DNA of 64,000 nucleotides from Methylophilaceae bacterium (GTDB taxonomy: Bacteria; Pseudomonadota; Gammaproteobacteria; Burkholderiales; Methylophilaceae), in assembly GCA_013141125.1 (NCBI GenBank), contig JABFRO010000001.1, positions 186,001 to 250,000 on the forward strand, in the 5' to 3' direction. The notes under the pieces were generated by a model. The model searched no databases, was not told the origin of the DNA, and saw only the letters and a program-made list of their open reading frames with translations. The position numbers were made by a program, and so were the translations under genes. Shown here piece after piece: positions 36,354-44,913 of the stretch (the first letter of the stretch is position 1; the number at the start of each line of letters is the position of its first letter).

Positions 36354-37631
36354 ATGGAAATAAGCAAACTATTTGCACAAGGCAACGGGCTGCAGTATTT
36401 GCCCATGTTTGTTACCAGCCTCGCGCTTGGCTTGCTGATCGGCTTGGAGCGCGAGCGTAGCGCGGTTGCCAAAGCCGGTTTACGTACCTTTACGTTGGTT
36501 GCCATGCTGGGAACACTCGCCGCATTACTGGCGCAGGAGACAAATTCTCCCTGGTTGCTGGTGGCCGCCTGGCTGGGTGTAGGCGCGATGATTATTGTGG
36601 CCTACCTCAGCGGCCAGGCAGAAGGCGGTGATCCGGGAACGACCACGGAAGCTGCCCTGATGCTGTGTTTTGGCTTGGGGGCTATTGTGTGGTACGGCTA
36701 CGGCACACTAGCCATTATGCTTGCCATCGTGACTACGGTCTTGTTGCACTACAAGCCAGAGTTACAGAGTCTGAGCAAGCGCTTAACACGGCAGGATATT
36801 CAATCCATTCTGCAATTTGCCATGCTGAGCTTTATCATTTTGCCTGTGTTGCCCAACCATAACTATGGCCCTTTTCAGGCGCTTAATCCCTATCATATCT
36901 GGCTGATTGTTGTGCTGATTTCCGGCGTGAGTCTGGCGGGTTATATTGCGCTACGCATCGTCGGCCAGCGTTATGGCGCGCCCTTGTTAGGCTTTTTCGG
37001 CGGCCTGGTTTCCAGCACCGCCACCACGTTGGTGTATGCCAGATCCAGCAAATCCAGTGCGGAAATGCGCAGGTTGGCGGTGGTCGTCATTCTTATCGCC
37101 AATCTGGTAGTGCTGTTGCGTCTGGGAGTTATCAGCAGTGTCATCGCGCCCAACATCATCCCGCATATTTTGCCGGTATTACTGGGAGGGTTTGTTCTGG
37201 GTGCACTGACGACTTATCTATTCTGGCGCAAAATGAGCTGCGGTAAAGAATCACCCATGCCGGAATTTACCAATCCAGCCGAAATGAAAATCGCGCTGGG
37301 ATTTGGTTTTATGTACGCACTGGTATTGCTTTGCGCCGCTTGGTTATCGGAATATGCGGGCAGCGGCGGTTTATATGCGCTGGCTTTCGTATCGGGCTTG
37401 ACCGATGTAGATGCCATCGCGCTTTCCAGTTTGCGCTTGTTTGATATGAGCAAAATAGTCGCGGATCAGGCCGTATTGGCGATTACTATTGCCTATCTTG
37501 CCAATCTAATGTTCAAATTCGGCTTGGTAGTCGTGGTAGGTGGACGTGATTTGGCAAAACTGTGCGCCCCCAGCATGTTGGCTATTGCGCTAGGATTCGC
37601 TGGAGCGCTGGCTCTTCAAATAGCGTGGTAG
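36354..37631 (+). CDS. MgtC/SapB N-terminal plus DUF4010 membrane protein
   Basis: A 425-residue inner-membrane protein. Residues 1-140 carry the MgtC/SapB signature (LALGLLIGLERERS then GLRTFTLVAMLGTLAALLA); the remainder is DUF4010 with further helices and the conserved GGLVSSTATTLVYAR and LAFVSGLTDVDAIALSS segments. About ten membrane helices in all. The ATG at 36354 gives the usual start; an in-frame extension 28 codons upstream runs through a hairpin and is not supported. Role of this fused family is not established; an ion-handling function is only suggested. Confidence 0.88.
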   Translation: MEISKLFAQGNGLQYLPMFVTSLALGLLIGLERERSAVAKAGLRTFTLVAMLGTLAALLAQETNSPWLLVAAWLGVGAMIIVAYLSGQAEGGDPGTTTEAALMLCFGLGAIVWYGYGTLAIMLAIVTTVLLHYKPELQSLSKRLTRQDIQSILQFAMLSFIILPVLPNHNYGPFQALNPYHIWLIVVLISGVSLAGYIALRIVGQRYGAPLLGFFGGLVSSTATTLVYARSSKSSAEMRRLAVVVILIANLVVLLRLGVISSVIAPNIIPHILPVLLGGFVLGALTTYLFWRKMSCGKESPMPEFTNPAEMKIALGFGFMYALVLLCAAWLSEYAGSGGLYALAFVSGLTDVDAIALSSLRLFDMSKIVADQAVLAITIAYLANLMFKFGLVVVVGGRDLAKLCAPSMLAIALGFAGALALQIAW

Positions 37632-37744
37632 CCGTGTGCTTAAACCTCATATTTCTTCTCGCACGGATGAAAAGTATGAGAAATTAAGCCTTGGTTCAAC
37701 AAAAATACCTGTTGCAGGCTAAATACCAACATGTAGCGGCACTT

Positions 37745-38368
37745 TTAATGCGAGCTTCCCCAAACCTCATCCACGCGTGCATCGCGTCCGCAACTTTTTC
37801 TGTAATATGCGTAGCGGATAGGATTTTTCTTGTAGTAATCCTGATGGTATTCTTCCGCCGGATAAAAGGTGCTGGCCGGGCTGATCGCAGTGTAGATTTG
37901 GGCGAATTTAGCGCTACGTTCTAGCGTGGTTTTACTCGCTTCAGCGATTTTTTTCTGCACGTCATCCAGATAAAAAATTGCGCTGCGGTATTGATGGCCT
38001 TTGTCGCAAAATTGCTGATCCTTGACGGTAGGGTCTATGTGATGCCAGAAATAATCCACCAGTTTTTCGTAACTGATTTTTTGCGCGTTAAAGTGCACAC
38101 GCACAGCTTCGGCATGTCCGGTGCCGCCGTGGCTGACTTGCTCGTAGCTGGGGTTGGCGAGTTGGCCACCGGTAAAGCCGGATTCCACTTCTACTACGCC
38201 AGGCACTTTTTCAAAATCCTTTTCCATGCACCAAAAGCAACCGCCGGCAAAGATGGCAGTGGCTAACGGCGTTGCGGGGGTTTCTGCCGCCTGTGAAAAA
38301 CTTGCCAGTGTCAGCGCGCTTATCGCATAAACACCGGTGATGATTTTATTTAAAATGGAAGGTTTCAT
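37745..38368 (-). CDS. msrA: Peptide-methionine (S)-S-oxide reductase, exported
   Basis: Repairs oxidised methionine (S-sulfoxide form). The mature domain starts AIFAGGCFWCMEKDFEKV with the catalytic C44, then the family GHAEAVRV, DPTVKDQQ and EYHQDYY blocks. The first 26 residues form a signal peptide ending SQA-A, so it acts in the periplasm rather than the cytosol. The ATG at 38368 overlaps the msrB stop as ATGA, deciding the start. Forms a repair pair with msrB. Confidence 0.95.
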   Translation of the reverse strand: MKPSILNKIITGVYAISALTLASFSQAAETPATPLATAIFAGGCFWCMEKDFEKVPGVVEVESGFTGGQLANPSYEQVSHGGTGHAEAVRVHFNAQKISYEKLVDYFWHHIDPTVKDQQFCDKGHQYRSAIFYLDDVQKKIAEASKTTLERSAKFAQIYTAISPASTFYPAEEYHQDYYKKNPIRYAYYRKSCGRDARVDEVWGSSH

Positions 38369-38865
38369 GCTCTCAGTGCCGGTAAGGTCGCGGATTCGGG
38401 GACAAATTCCAGCGCTAGCCCGTTGTTGCAATAACGCAGCCCGGTGGGCTTGGGGCCGTCGGAAAAAACATGGCCTTGATGGCCGCCGCAGCGTGCGCAA
38501 TGGTATTCGGTTCTTGGCCATATCAATTTGAAATCATGCTGGGTACTAATGGCGTTAGGCAAGGTATCCCAAAAGCTGGGCCAGCCGGTGCCACTATCAT
38601 ATTTCTGCGCAGATTTAAACAACGGCAAATAACAGGCAGCACAGACAAACGTGCCTTTACGTTTTTCACGATTGAGCTCGCTACTGCCGGATGGCTCGGT
38701 TTCTTCTTCAAATAAAATACGGTAGCGATTTGGCGGCAACAAGGTTTTCCAAGTAGATTTTGGCTTATTGAGCGGTGTTACGGCAGTGCCTTCTTTTGCC
38801 CAAGCGGGCAGGGTATATGCCAGCGAAACGCTTGATACAAGTTTAAAAAATTGACGACGATTCAT
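38365..38865 (-). CDS. msrB: Peptide-methionine (R)-S-oxide reductase, exported
   Basis: Reduces methionine R-sulfoxide. The 166-residue protein has a leader MNRRQFFKLVSSVSLAYTL with a twin-arginine type RR, then a complete MsrB domain: zinc pairs CAAC and CARC, FKSAQKYDSGTGWPSFW, GHVFSDGPKPTGLRYC. The resolving/catalytic region reads RYCNNG in place of the usual RYCIN. The ATG at 38865 gives a sensible leader; a longer start ten codons upstream is less likely. With msrA it forms a two-gene periplasmic repair operon. Confidence 0.93.
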   Translation of the reverse strand: MNRRQFFKLVSSVSLAYTLPAWAKEGTAVTPLNKPKSTWKTLLPPNRYRILFEEETEPSGSSELNREKRKGTFVCAACYLPLFKSAQKYDSGTGWPSFWDTLPNAISTQHDFKLIWPRTEYHCARCGGHQGHVFSDGPKPTGLRYCNNGLALEFVPESATLPALRA

Positions 38866-38926
38866 GATGGCTCCCAATGGTTGGAGCTTCGACAATTATT
38901 TTTTAATCGCAGTTCAATTTTATTGG

Positions 38927-39166
38927 CTAATCACTATTTGCCCCCGCTGGGGTTTGCAAGCCTTGAGAGCGCTGGCGTTGATAATCATCAAAACTTTGTC
39001 TTTTTGAACAGTCGGAAACCAAGCTTCTTTGGCATTGCTGCTGGCCGATATTTTGTAGTATTTCAAAAGCAGTCCGCTTGCTCGATGGGCTGCTGCAACC
39101 AGAAACACCAGAAATGGCGATTACGCCAAGCATGAATGCAAATTTCAATTTATCGAATTTACTCAT
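38927..39166 (-). CDS. Small lipoprotein of unknown function
   Basis: A 79-residue protein with a lipobox at AISGVSGC (Cys 24), predicting lipid anchoring after export. The mature part is short, polar and Gln/Ser-rich (QQQCQRSLVSDCSKRQ) with two further cysteines. No family recognised. Its ATG overlaps the stop of the preceding lipoprotein gene as ATGA, so it is the last gene of the four-gene operon that begins at 40949. Confidence 0.7.
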   Translation of the reverse strand: MSKFDKLKFAFMLGVIAISGVSGCSSPSSKRTAFEILQNIGQQQCQRSLVSDCSKRQSFDDYQRQRSQGLQTPAGANSD

Positions 39167-39561
39167 TTTGACAGCTTGTGATTGACAGTCAGGTGGATTT
39201 CTCCCGGGTTTGGAGTTTCATAAGAGGGTAGTACCATATTGAAATTAATGCTTATCAATTCCCGCGCATTTACCCAATGCCTGGCATCTTCACTGGCCCA
39301 ATATTTGTGCAGATAAATATCGTGAACCAGGCTGGTACTAAGGCTTTGGCGAATATTTTGGTTCAGGGCGCTGCCGTCTATAATCAGGCTCAAATCAATC
39401 GGTTTTCCTGCCGGTAATTTGTAGATGTAATCAGCGCTGGCAGGTTTGTCAGGATAAGTGACGATGGGTAAGGCTGCGAGTTTTTTCGCTGAAGGTGGAA
39501 AACTGGCGCAGCCGACTAGCATGCATGAAAGTAATAGGCTGGTGGTAATTGGTTTCATCAT
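39163..39561 (-). CDS. Lipoprotein of unknown function
   Basis: A 132-residue protein with a clear lipobox (LLLSCMLVGCASF, lipidated Cys near residue 18). The mature domain contains paired beta-type segments (KPIDLSLIIDGSALNQNIRQ and EIHLTVNHKLSK) and tryptophans, and resembles no family I can name. It is the third gene of the operon starting at 40949, six bases after the regulator gene. Confidence 0.75.
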   Translation of the reverse strand: MMKPITTSLLLSCMLVGCASFPPSAKKLAALPIVTYPDKPASADYIYKLPAGKPIDLSLIIDGSALNQNIRQSLSTSLVHDIYLHKYWASEDARHWVNARELISINFNMVLPSYETPNPGEIHLTVNHKLSK

Positions 39562-39567
39562 AATCTC

Positions 39568-39912
39568 CTAAATATTGCGGGTTAAATGGGTGCTTGGTGT
39601 GAGTGGCTGTGGTTCAGGGGTAATCTGTAATAATTTTGAAAGTTGTGCTACATAGTTGGCAAAAGTGATTCGCCCACCTTCTGTTAATATAAAAACGGTT
39701 TGCAAACGGCTTTCTCCTTGCGAATCCCGTGTGCTTAATAACTCTGCTTCAACCAGTTTGTTGAGATGTGCGCCAAGATTGCCATCGGTGATTTCCAGCG
39801 TGCGTTTCAGTTCACTAAACGTTGCCTCGCCGCGCGCGGAAAGAAAAGCCACAATTTGCGTGCGTACCGGTTGGTGCAGCATGGGGTCGAGATTGGGTAA
39901 TGCTTCGCTCAT
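39568..39912 (-). CDS. Winged-helix transcriptional regulator (HTH_34/ArsR-like)
   Basis: A 114-residue DNA-binding protein. The wHTH is obvious: PVRTQIVAFLSARGEATFSEL, the recognition helix in TDGNLGAHLNKL, then a wing VEAELLSTRDSQGESRLQTVFILT. No sensor cysteines are visible. The ATG overlaps the stop of the membrane-protein gene (ATGA). Its own operon promoter at 40960-41003 carries a perfect 16-bp inverted repeat across the -35 and -10 boxes, so autoregulation is a strong inference. This type of regulator often sits beside membrane proteins. Confidence 0.85.
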   Translation of the reverse strand: MSEALPNLDPMLHQPVRTQIVAFLSARGEATFSELKRTLEITDGNLGAHLNKLVEAELLSTRDSQGESRLQTVFILTEGGRITFANYVAQLSKLLQITPEPQPLTPSTHLTRNI

Positions 39913-40949
39913 GGTGTTGCTTCCTTATTGAAATGTACGCCAAACACAGCGTGGGCGCGCACCACAGGCTGCCCTTGCTCCAGTTGCGGTGTCAATTTGT
40001 CGATAGCCAATTCAATCACGCCTTCATGTATGGCATGCCATGCACTGTTGCCTATGCGATAACGTCCATCCGGTGCACCATCGCGCAGCACTACCTCCAC
40101 TGGCACGGATAAATGCATGTTGAGACTGGCCGATTGGGAGGCTTCCAATACCGACCCTTCCAAATCCAGCCGTAAGGCAATGGGAGTTCCTGCTTTTAAA
40201 TGCAGCACTTGCTCACCGCTGCTGAGATTGCCGGAATCCAGTGCAATGGGGCGCATCGTGGGGGCTTGGGTAGCTGAGAGTTTTGTGCTCAATAACGGCG
40301 GAGCCGTGACGCAGGTGATCCATAGCAGTAAAGCCAGCATTCTTGCAGGCAGTGCGGCGTTGCCATATCGGTGATTCAGCCAACCCGCCAGTGGCATGCC
40401 AATGGCAAAGCAGGAGGCCGCCAGCCAGTGCGTGACACCATAAGGTAAACCTGCCGCCAGCCCGGTCACACCCAGCAAAATGGTAGCCAGGCCTATCCAT
40501 TCCACCAATGGCTGTGAGAACAGGCCAAACAGATAAATACCCAGCCCCAATAACACGATCCACAGCGCATAAATCATGGCTCCACCACCATAAAAAAACA
40601 TGGCGAAAGAACCCAGCACACCCATACCCAACAACATCCACCAGGCACGGGTGATTTGCGCTTGTGCGAAAGGCAGTGTTTCATCCCGCTGCTGTCTGGC
40701 GCGTCGGCTTAATTGATGATCGACAATAGCCATGCCCAATAACCAAAAACTTAGCCACAGCAAAAGTGCCACCGCACGCTGCGTGGTATCAGGAAAACGC
40801 GCATCGGTAATGATATATTCAGTTAGTCCGGTAATAAAACCGCCCACCAAGCCGAGCAGAATCAAGCTGTGCTGTTCAAGCCTAACGCTGCGATGACCGG
40901 CCGCCAGCATGGTTTGTATGGATTGCAATTGTTGATGTGCATTAGGCAT
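39909..40949 (-). CDS. Membrane protein, seven-to-eight helices plus C-terminal exported domain
   Basis: A 346-residue protein. Residues about 20-240 contain seven or eight hydrophobic helices, including SLILLGLVGGFITGLTEYII, AVALLLWLSFWLLGMAIVD and WLAASCFAIGMPLAGWL. The last 115 residues are a soluble beta-rich domain. No family recognised. The ATG at 40949 lies 11 bases downstream of the inverted-repeat promoter, which decides against a start 18 codons earlier inside that promoter. It is the first gene of a four-gene operon whose second gene is the wHTH regulator. Confidence 0.75.
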   Translation of the reverse strand: MPNAHQQLQSIQTMLAAGHRSVRLEQHSLILLGLVGGFITGLTEYIITDARFPDTTQRAVALLLWLSFWLLGMAIVDHQLSRRARQQRDETLPFAQAQITRAWWMLLGMGVLGSFAMFFYGGGAMIYALWIVLLGLGIYLFGLFSQPLVEWIGLATILLGVTGLAAGLPYGVTHWLAASCFAIGMPLAGWLNHRYGNAALPARMLALLLWITCVTAPPLLSTKLSATQAPTMRPIALDSGNLSSGEQVLHLKAGTPIALRLDLEGSVLEASQSASLNMHLSVPVEVVLRDGAPDGRYRIGNSAWHAIHEGVIELAIDKLTPQLEQGQPVVRAHAVFGVHFNKEATP

Positions 40950-40959
40950 GGCGTTACTC

Positions 40960-41003
40960 ACTCTGTTTTGCAGAGTATAAGGCTCTGCAAAACAGAGTGT
41001 CAA
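40960..41003 (-). promoter_or_regulatory. Sigma70 promoter overlaid by perfect 16-bp inverted-repeat operator
   Basis: On the minus strand TTGACA (41003-40998) and TATACT (40979-40974) are separated by 18 bases, a near-consensus promoter for the operon starting at 40949. ACTCTGTTTTGCAGAG (40960-40975) and its exact inverse CTCTGCAAAACAGAGT (40983-40998) flank seven bases. Each arm is itself CTCTG-N5-CAGAG, so two such sites lie 22 bases, about two helix turns, apart over both boxes. This is the arrangement expected for a repressor site. Confidence 0.8.
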
Positions 41004-41097
41004 CCTGGATTGCTTATTTATTTGGCGTTAAAGACATTTTTGGGTGGTGAAATTGTATAAAAAAATAGCTTATGATCGAGAGGATTTATTAGGGAGG

Positions 41098-41198
41098 CTC
41101 TGATTAAGTCCAAATCCGTCTTTCCGACGCAAGTCGGAATCCAGTGACTTAATGGCTCTGGACACCGATGGGCAAAGGTGTGACAGACTTAATCAGAG
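41098..41198. mobile_element. MITE-like palindromic element with 13-bp terminal inverted repeats
   Basis: CTCTGATTAAGTC at 41098-41110 is repeated exactly inverted as GACTTAATCAGAG at 41186-41198, enclosing 75 bases. Inside, TTCCGAC and GTCGGAA form a hairpin at 41122-41139 followed by ATCCAG. No gene is inside. The structure fits a small non-autonomous element or a REP-type unit. Confidence 0.5.
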
Positions 41199-41293
41199 TT
41201 TTCATAGGCCGGTATCCAGCTATTAAAAAACACGATGCGAAGTGGACAAAGCTAGGATGCAAATCTCACCTACTCGGGAAAAGTTCACCCCTC

Positions 41294-41316
41294 TGGATTC
41301 CGGCCTGCGCCGGAAT
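41294..41316. repeat. Second REP-like hairpin, inverted relative to the one at 41122
   Basis: ATTCCGGC (41297-41304) pairs with GCCGGAAT (41309-41316) around CTGC. Read on the minus strand the unit is TTCCGGCGCAGGCCGGAATCCAG, matching TTCCGACGCAAGTCGGAATCCAG at 41122-41144 except at a few paired positions. The two units are head-to-head about 150 bases apart. A run of T follows at 41324, so it may also end transcription. Confidence 0.6.
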
Positions 41317-41401
41317 GACATGATTTTTTCTAGTGGATTATTTTAGTTTAAATCTGCTTTTTATTGCATTACAAATATAGCTAAAGCTACGCAAATATTG
41401 C

Positions 41402-44400
41402 TTATTCCGCTTTATGGCTGGCGGCTTTTGCACCCAGACTAAGCTTGGCATTGACACTTGCACTGCCTGTTTGTTTATTCAGTACACCCAGGCTAATGCG
41501 GTCAGCCTGAATGCCGGCTTGCAGCAAGTTTTGTTGGATGGCTTCAGCACGCGCTTGCGCCAGTTTTTGCAATTCAAGCTCAGAAACGGGGATTAACAAG
41601 GTGAGTTTTTCCAGCAGTGCCTGATGCAGTGCGTTGTTCTTATTCGTCTCATTCGCTTTTTCAATCTGTTTAAGCTCTGCTTTTGGAATACGTTGATTAC
41701 TTAAATCCTCAATGGCCTCTTGTATTTTTTCGTTAGCTAGATCAATCGGACCGGCTTGCTGATCGGCGGCAAGTTTGATACCAATCGACAGCGCAACATC
41801 GCGGCGGATGGTCGATTCCTGCATGGCGCGGGTGTCGGCGTTGCTGTCATAAACAGGTTCAATCGACAGTGTGAGTGCAGGACGTTTACTCATAATTTGA
41901 CTGACGGCCAGTAATTTCTCCTGCTCGGGAGGAGTCAGGCTATTGCCACCGGCATCAAAAGCAATAGCTTCCAGCTTATCGGAGCTAATGCCGAAAAGTT
42001 TGCCCAAGGCGCGAAATGGCGCTGTCACCATTTTACCCAGCACATTGGTAATGGCTTTCCATACCAGGCTGCCATAACTGAACTTAGGATCATCCAGACT
42101 ACCGGCAACGGGTAAATCCAGATCAATGATGCCGTCACTGTCTTCCAGCAGCGCAATTGCCAAGTCCAGCGGCAGATTGGCAGCATCGGGGCTATCCACT
42201 TTTTCGCCTAGCTTTAATTTGTTGATGACGAATTTGTTATTACCTGCCAATTGCCTATTTTTGATTTTATATTCCAGGTCTACCGAGAGCTTGCCTGCAT
42301 CAATGCGCCTGCCGGCAAATTTGCCGGAATAGGGCGTGATGCGGTTCATTTCTATATTCTTGAAGCTGAGTGTCAGATCAGTAAAATCTGTGGCTTTGAA
42401 CGGTTGTAGTGAGCCACGAATGCGGGCGGAACCATAGTCATCCACTTTGCCATCCAGTTCCACTTGCGCCGTACTGGCGGCATTGCTGGATAAACCATTA
42501 ATCACGCCGGAGAGGGAGTTGATATGGGTGCCGAATTGAGGTTGGAGTGAGAGATCTGCGAATTCAAGTTCGGCGTTGTCGATACGAAAATGCTCAATGG
42601 CGATGATGGGAAACGTGGCACTTTCATTTGTGTTTGGAGGAGTGGCGGCAGTAGTAGTAGGCTGCTCGGGCGGACTGCGCAATAGACGCGTAACATTCAG
42701 CGTTTTATCTTTATGAATAATGAGTTTTCCAGTAGGTTTTATAACGCGTAACTCGGTCATGTGCAAACGGTTGGGAGCCAAACCAACTTCCAGATTATCG
42801 CTGGCCAATTGCTCCCAACTGAGAAATGGCACATTGCCCACTTCTTCATTAATGGCGAGCTTGTTGATGCTGAATCCACCGTTGAAAGCGAGTGCCAAAT
42901 CCTTTTTCTGACGCAAGGTCAGCTTGCCGTAGGCGCTGGCAGCGCCGTCATTGAGTGTGAGCAAGGCCAAACGGTTGATATAAGGCGAGAACGGTTTTAG
43001 CGCAAGCTCACTGAGTTTTAAATTGAGATCACCTTTCAGCGGTGAAAGCGTCAGCTTGCCGTTGGCATTGAAGCGTCCGCCTTGTTTAACCTGAAAATTG
43101 GCCTTCAGCGGCACAGCACGTGCCAAATCCAGCGAAGCATCATTAATTTCCAGCATGGCTTTTTCAATATCCATGATGACGGATGATTTTGTACCTGAAC
43201 CTGTGGCTCGGTCTTCAATATGCATCCCTGCATCTTCCAGTGCCAAACGCTTTAGCGTTAGATTCCATTCTGATTTTGTGGCGACGTTACTACTGGTTTT
43301 TTGCGCAGTCTTGATGGGTTCCAGCATGGTTTGCCAATTGAGCGGCTTGTTGGCTTCTTTGATGATTTGTGTGCGCAAACCGGATAACACCATGGCTTGC
43401 AGGTTTACAGATTTTTGCGTCACATTGATTTCGCCGTTTTCAACGCGCAATTTGGCCAGAGTAGCCGCAGCTGGTTTAGCAAAATCAGATTGGATGGTGA
43501 ATGGCCCAATCTCGCTATTCAATGTTTTGATGGCAAGATTACCCTCGGCATTGCTCAGCGCGAAGCCAAGATTAAAATCAGCCACATTTAAATGCAGCGG
43601 ATAACGCAAACTGTGATCGTGCCAATCCGCCTGCCAGTGTTGTAACTGAACATCGGCGACATTTAATAAAAATGGTTTTTCAGCGCGTTGGGTTGATATT
43701 TTGGGTGCGGTCGCGGCTTCAACAGCGGGCTGGGGAGCCAATAGCTGTTGCCAATCCACCAGGCCATTGCCATCGCGCTCGGCATGAAGCGCGCCACCAG
43801 CCAGCGTTACCTGCGCCACGCTGGCTTTACGCGTTAGCAGATCAAAATCTACACCGTTTAAATTGGCTTGCGGCAAAACCAGCAAAGGCTGATTAGCCGC
43901 ATTCAAACTCAGCGCGCGCAAGCCCAGATTCAATGCGCTAAATTGCACTTGTATTTTGGGCTGCATGAAAAAATTCAGCTTGGGCAGCTGTAAATTCAAT
44001 TGTGCCAAGCGGAGTGTTCCTGATTCTGCCAAAGTGCCGGATAGATTGCTCAGTCCCAGTGTTGTATTGTTTAGAACCACTTGCGGCTGATCTTTTACCA
44101 GGGAGAAATCGTAAGTGGTCTGCGCCTTAATCTCGCCAGCACTGGGATTAAACGGCAATTCCGCCTGCTTGATAATGCGCATGAGTCGCTCTAGTTTCGC
44201 TCCTTCCAGCGCGATAGTGCCGCTGGAAGCCAGCGGATTCAATTGCAAACTGCCTTTCCATTTGAGGGTACCGCCTTGTTCCGGCAGTTTGGCGGCAATC
44301 AGATAATCGCCATGATCCTTGGGCAAGGTGGATAAGCCATCCAGTTCCAGATTCAGCGGTTCCAACGCGGCTTTGAAGGGAGTAGGGCGGTTGCGGTCTA

Positions 44401-44878
44401 AATATTGAATATTGCCGCGAGTAATCACAATGTGGTCGATAAGCAGGCGTGGCAATGCTTTTGACGGTGTTTTGTCTTCATTTATTTTTGCCAGTAAACC
44501 CGCCCAGTTGAGCTTGCCATCCGGCGCGATTTCAATGTTGGCTTGTGGCGCGATGAGTTGCAGCTCTTGCAAACGCCAGGCAAAACTGAATAAACCGCTT
44601 ACTTGCAGATTGGCAAACAAGCGCTCAAAACCGGCTAGCGGCGCGCCATTGGGCTGTGTCAGGCGAAAGTTCTCAATCGTGGCCGTCAGCCGTAAGGGGT
44701 CAAAGCTTACTTTACCTACACTGGCATGGCTCGCCAGTTTGTTTTCGGCCAGCCAGGGCAAAATGCGCTGGGCGATAGGGTTCACCGCAAAATAGCCCAA
44801 CAGCAAATAGCTGATAAAAACAGCAGCCGTTATTACAAACGGCAGCCCCATGAGTATTTTAGCGATTTTCTTCCACAT
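41402..44878 (-). CDS. DUF748 (AsmA-like) large envelope protein
   Basis: A 1158-residue protein anchored by one N-terminal membrane helix (ILMGLPFVITAAVFISYLLLGYFAV) with a very long periplasmic part made of repeated beta-strand modules. NPIAQRILPWLAENKLAS and the VGKVSFDPLRLTATIENF block are typical of DUF748 proteins, which belong with AsmA/TamB-like lipid-bridge proteins. The C-terminal 200 residues are helical with an OmpA-like flavour (LTPPEQEKLLAVSQIMSKRPALTLSIEPVYD). Family function is not settled; a role in lipid transport or envelope integrity is inferred. The frame is intact. Next upstream on the same strand is a Sel1-type protein. Confidence 0.88.
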   Translation of the reverse strand: MWKKIAKILMGLPFVITAAVFISYLLLGYFAVNPIAQRILPWLAENKLASHASVGKVSFDPLRLTATIENFRLTQPNGAPLAGFERLFANLQVSGLFSFAWRLQELQLIAPQANIEIAPDGKLNWAGLLAKINEDKTPSKALPRLLIDHIVITRGNIQYLDRNRPTPFKAALEPLNLELDGLSTLPKDHGDYLIAAKLPEQGGTLKWKGSLQLNPLASSGTIALEGAKLERLMRIIKQAELPFNPSAGEIKAQTTYDFSLVKDQPQVVLNNTTLGLSNLSGTLAESGTLRLAQLNLQLPKLNFFMQPKIQVQFSALNLGLRALSLNAANQPLLVLPQANLNGVDFDLLTRKASVAQVTLAGGALHAERDGNGLVDWQQLLAPQPAVEAATAPKISTQRAEKPFLLNVADVQLQHWQADWHDHSLRYPLHLNVADFNLGFALSNAEGNLAIKTLNSEIGPFTIQSDFAKPAAATLAKLRVENGEINVTQKSVNLQAMVLSGLRTQIIKEANKPLNWQTMLEPIKTAQKTSSNVATKSEWNLTLKRLALEDAGMHIEDRATGSGTKSSVIMDIEKAMLEINDASLDLARAVPLKANFQVKQGGRFNANGKLTLSPLKGDLNLKLSELALKPFSPYINRLALLTLNDGAASAYGKLTLRQKKDLALAFNGGFSINKLAINEEVGNVPFLSWEQLASDNLEVGLAPNRLHMTELRVIKPTGKLIIHKDKTLNVTRLLRSPPEQPTTTAATPPNTNESATFPIIAIEHFRIDNAELEFADLSLQPQFGTHINSLSGVINGLSSNAASTAQVELDGKVDDYGSARIRGSLQPFKATDFTDLTLSFKNIEMNRITPYSGKFAGRRIDAGKLSVDLEYKIKNRQLAGNNKFVINKLKLGEKVDSPDAANLPLDLAIALLEDSDGIIDLDLPVAGSLDDPKFSYGSLVWKAITNVLGKMVTAPFRALGKLFGISSDKLEAIAFDAGGNSLTPPEQEKLLAVSQIMSKRPALTLSIEPVYDSNADTRAMQESTIRRDVALSIGIKLAADQQAGPIDLANEKIQEAIEDLSNQRIPKAELKQIEKANETNKNNALHQALLEKLTLLIPVSELELQKLAQARAEAIQQNLLQAGIQADRISLGVLNKQTGSASVNAKLSLGAKAASHKAE

Positions 44879-44913
44879 GCTTATTTACATCTACCGGCCT
44901 AACGGCGGTGACC

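Noticed and set aside
41041-41401. Suspicion of a CRISPR array from repeated palindromic units
   Set aside because: Only two units, in opposite orientation and unevenly spaced; no cas genes.
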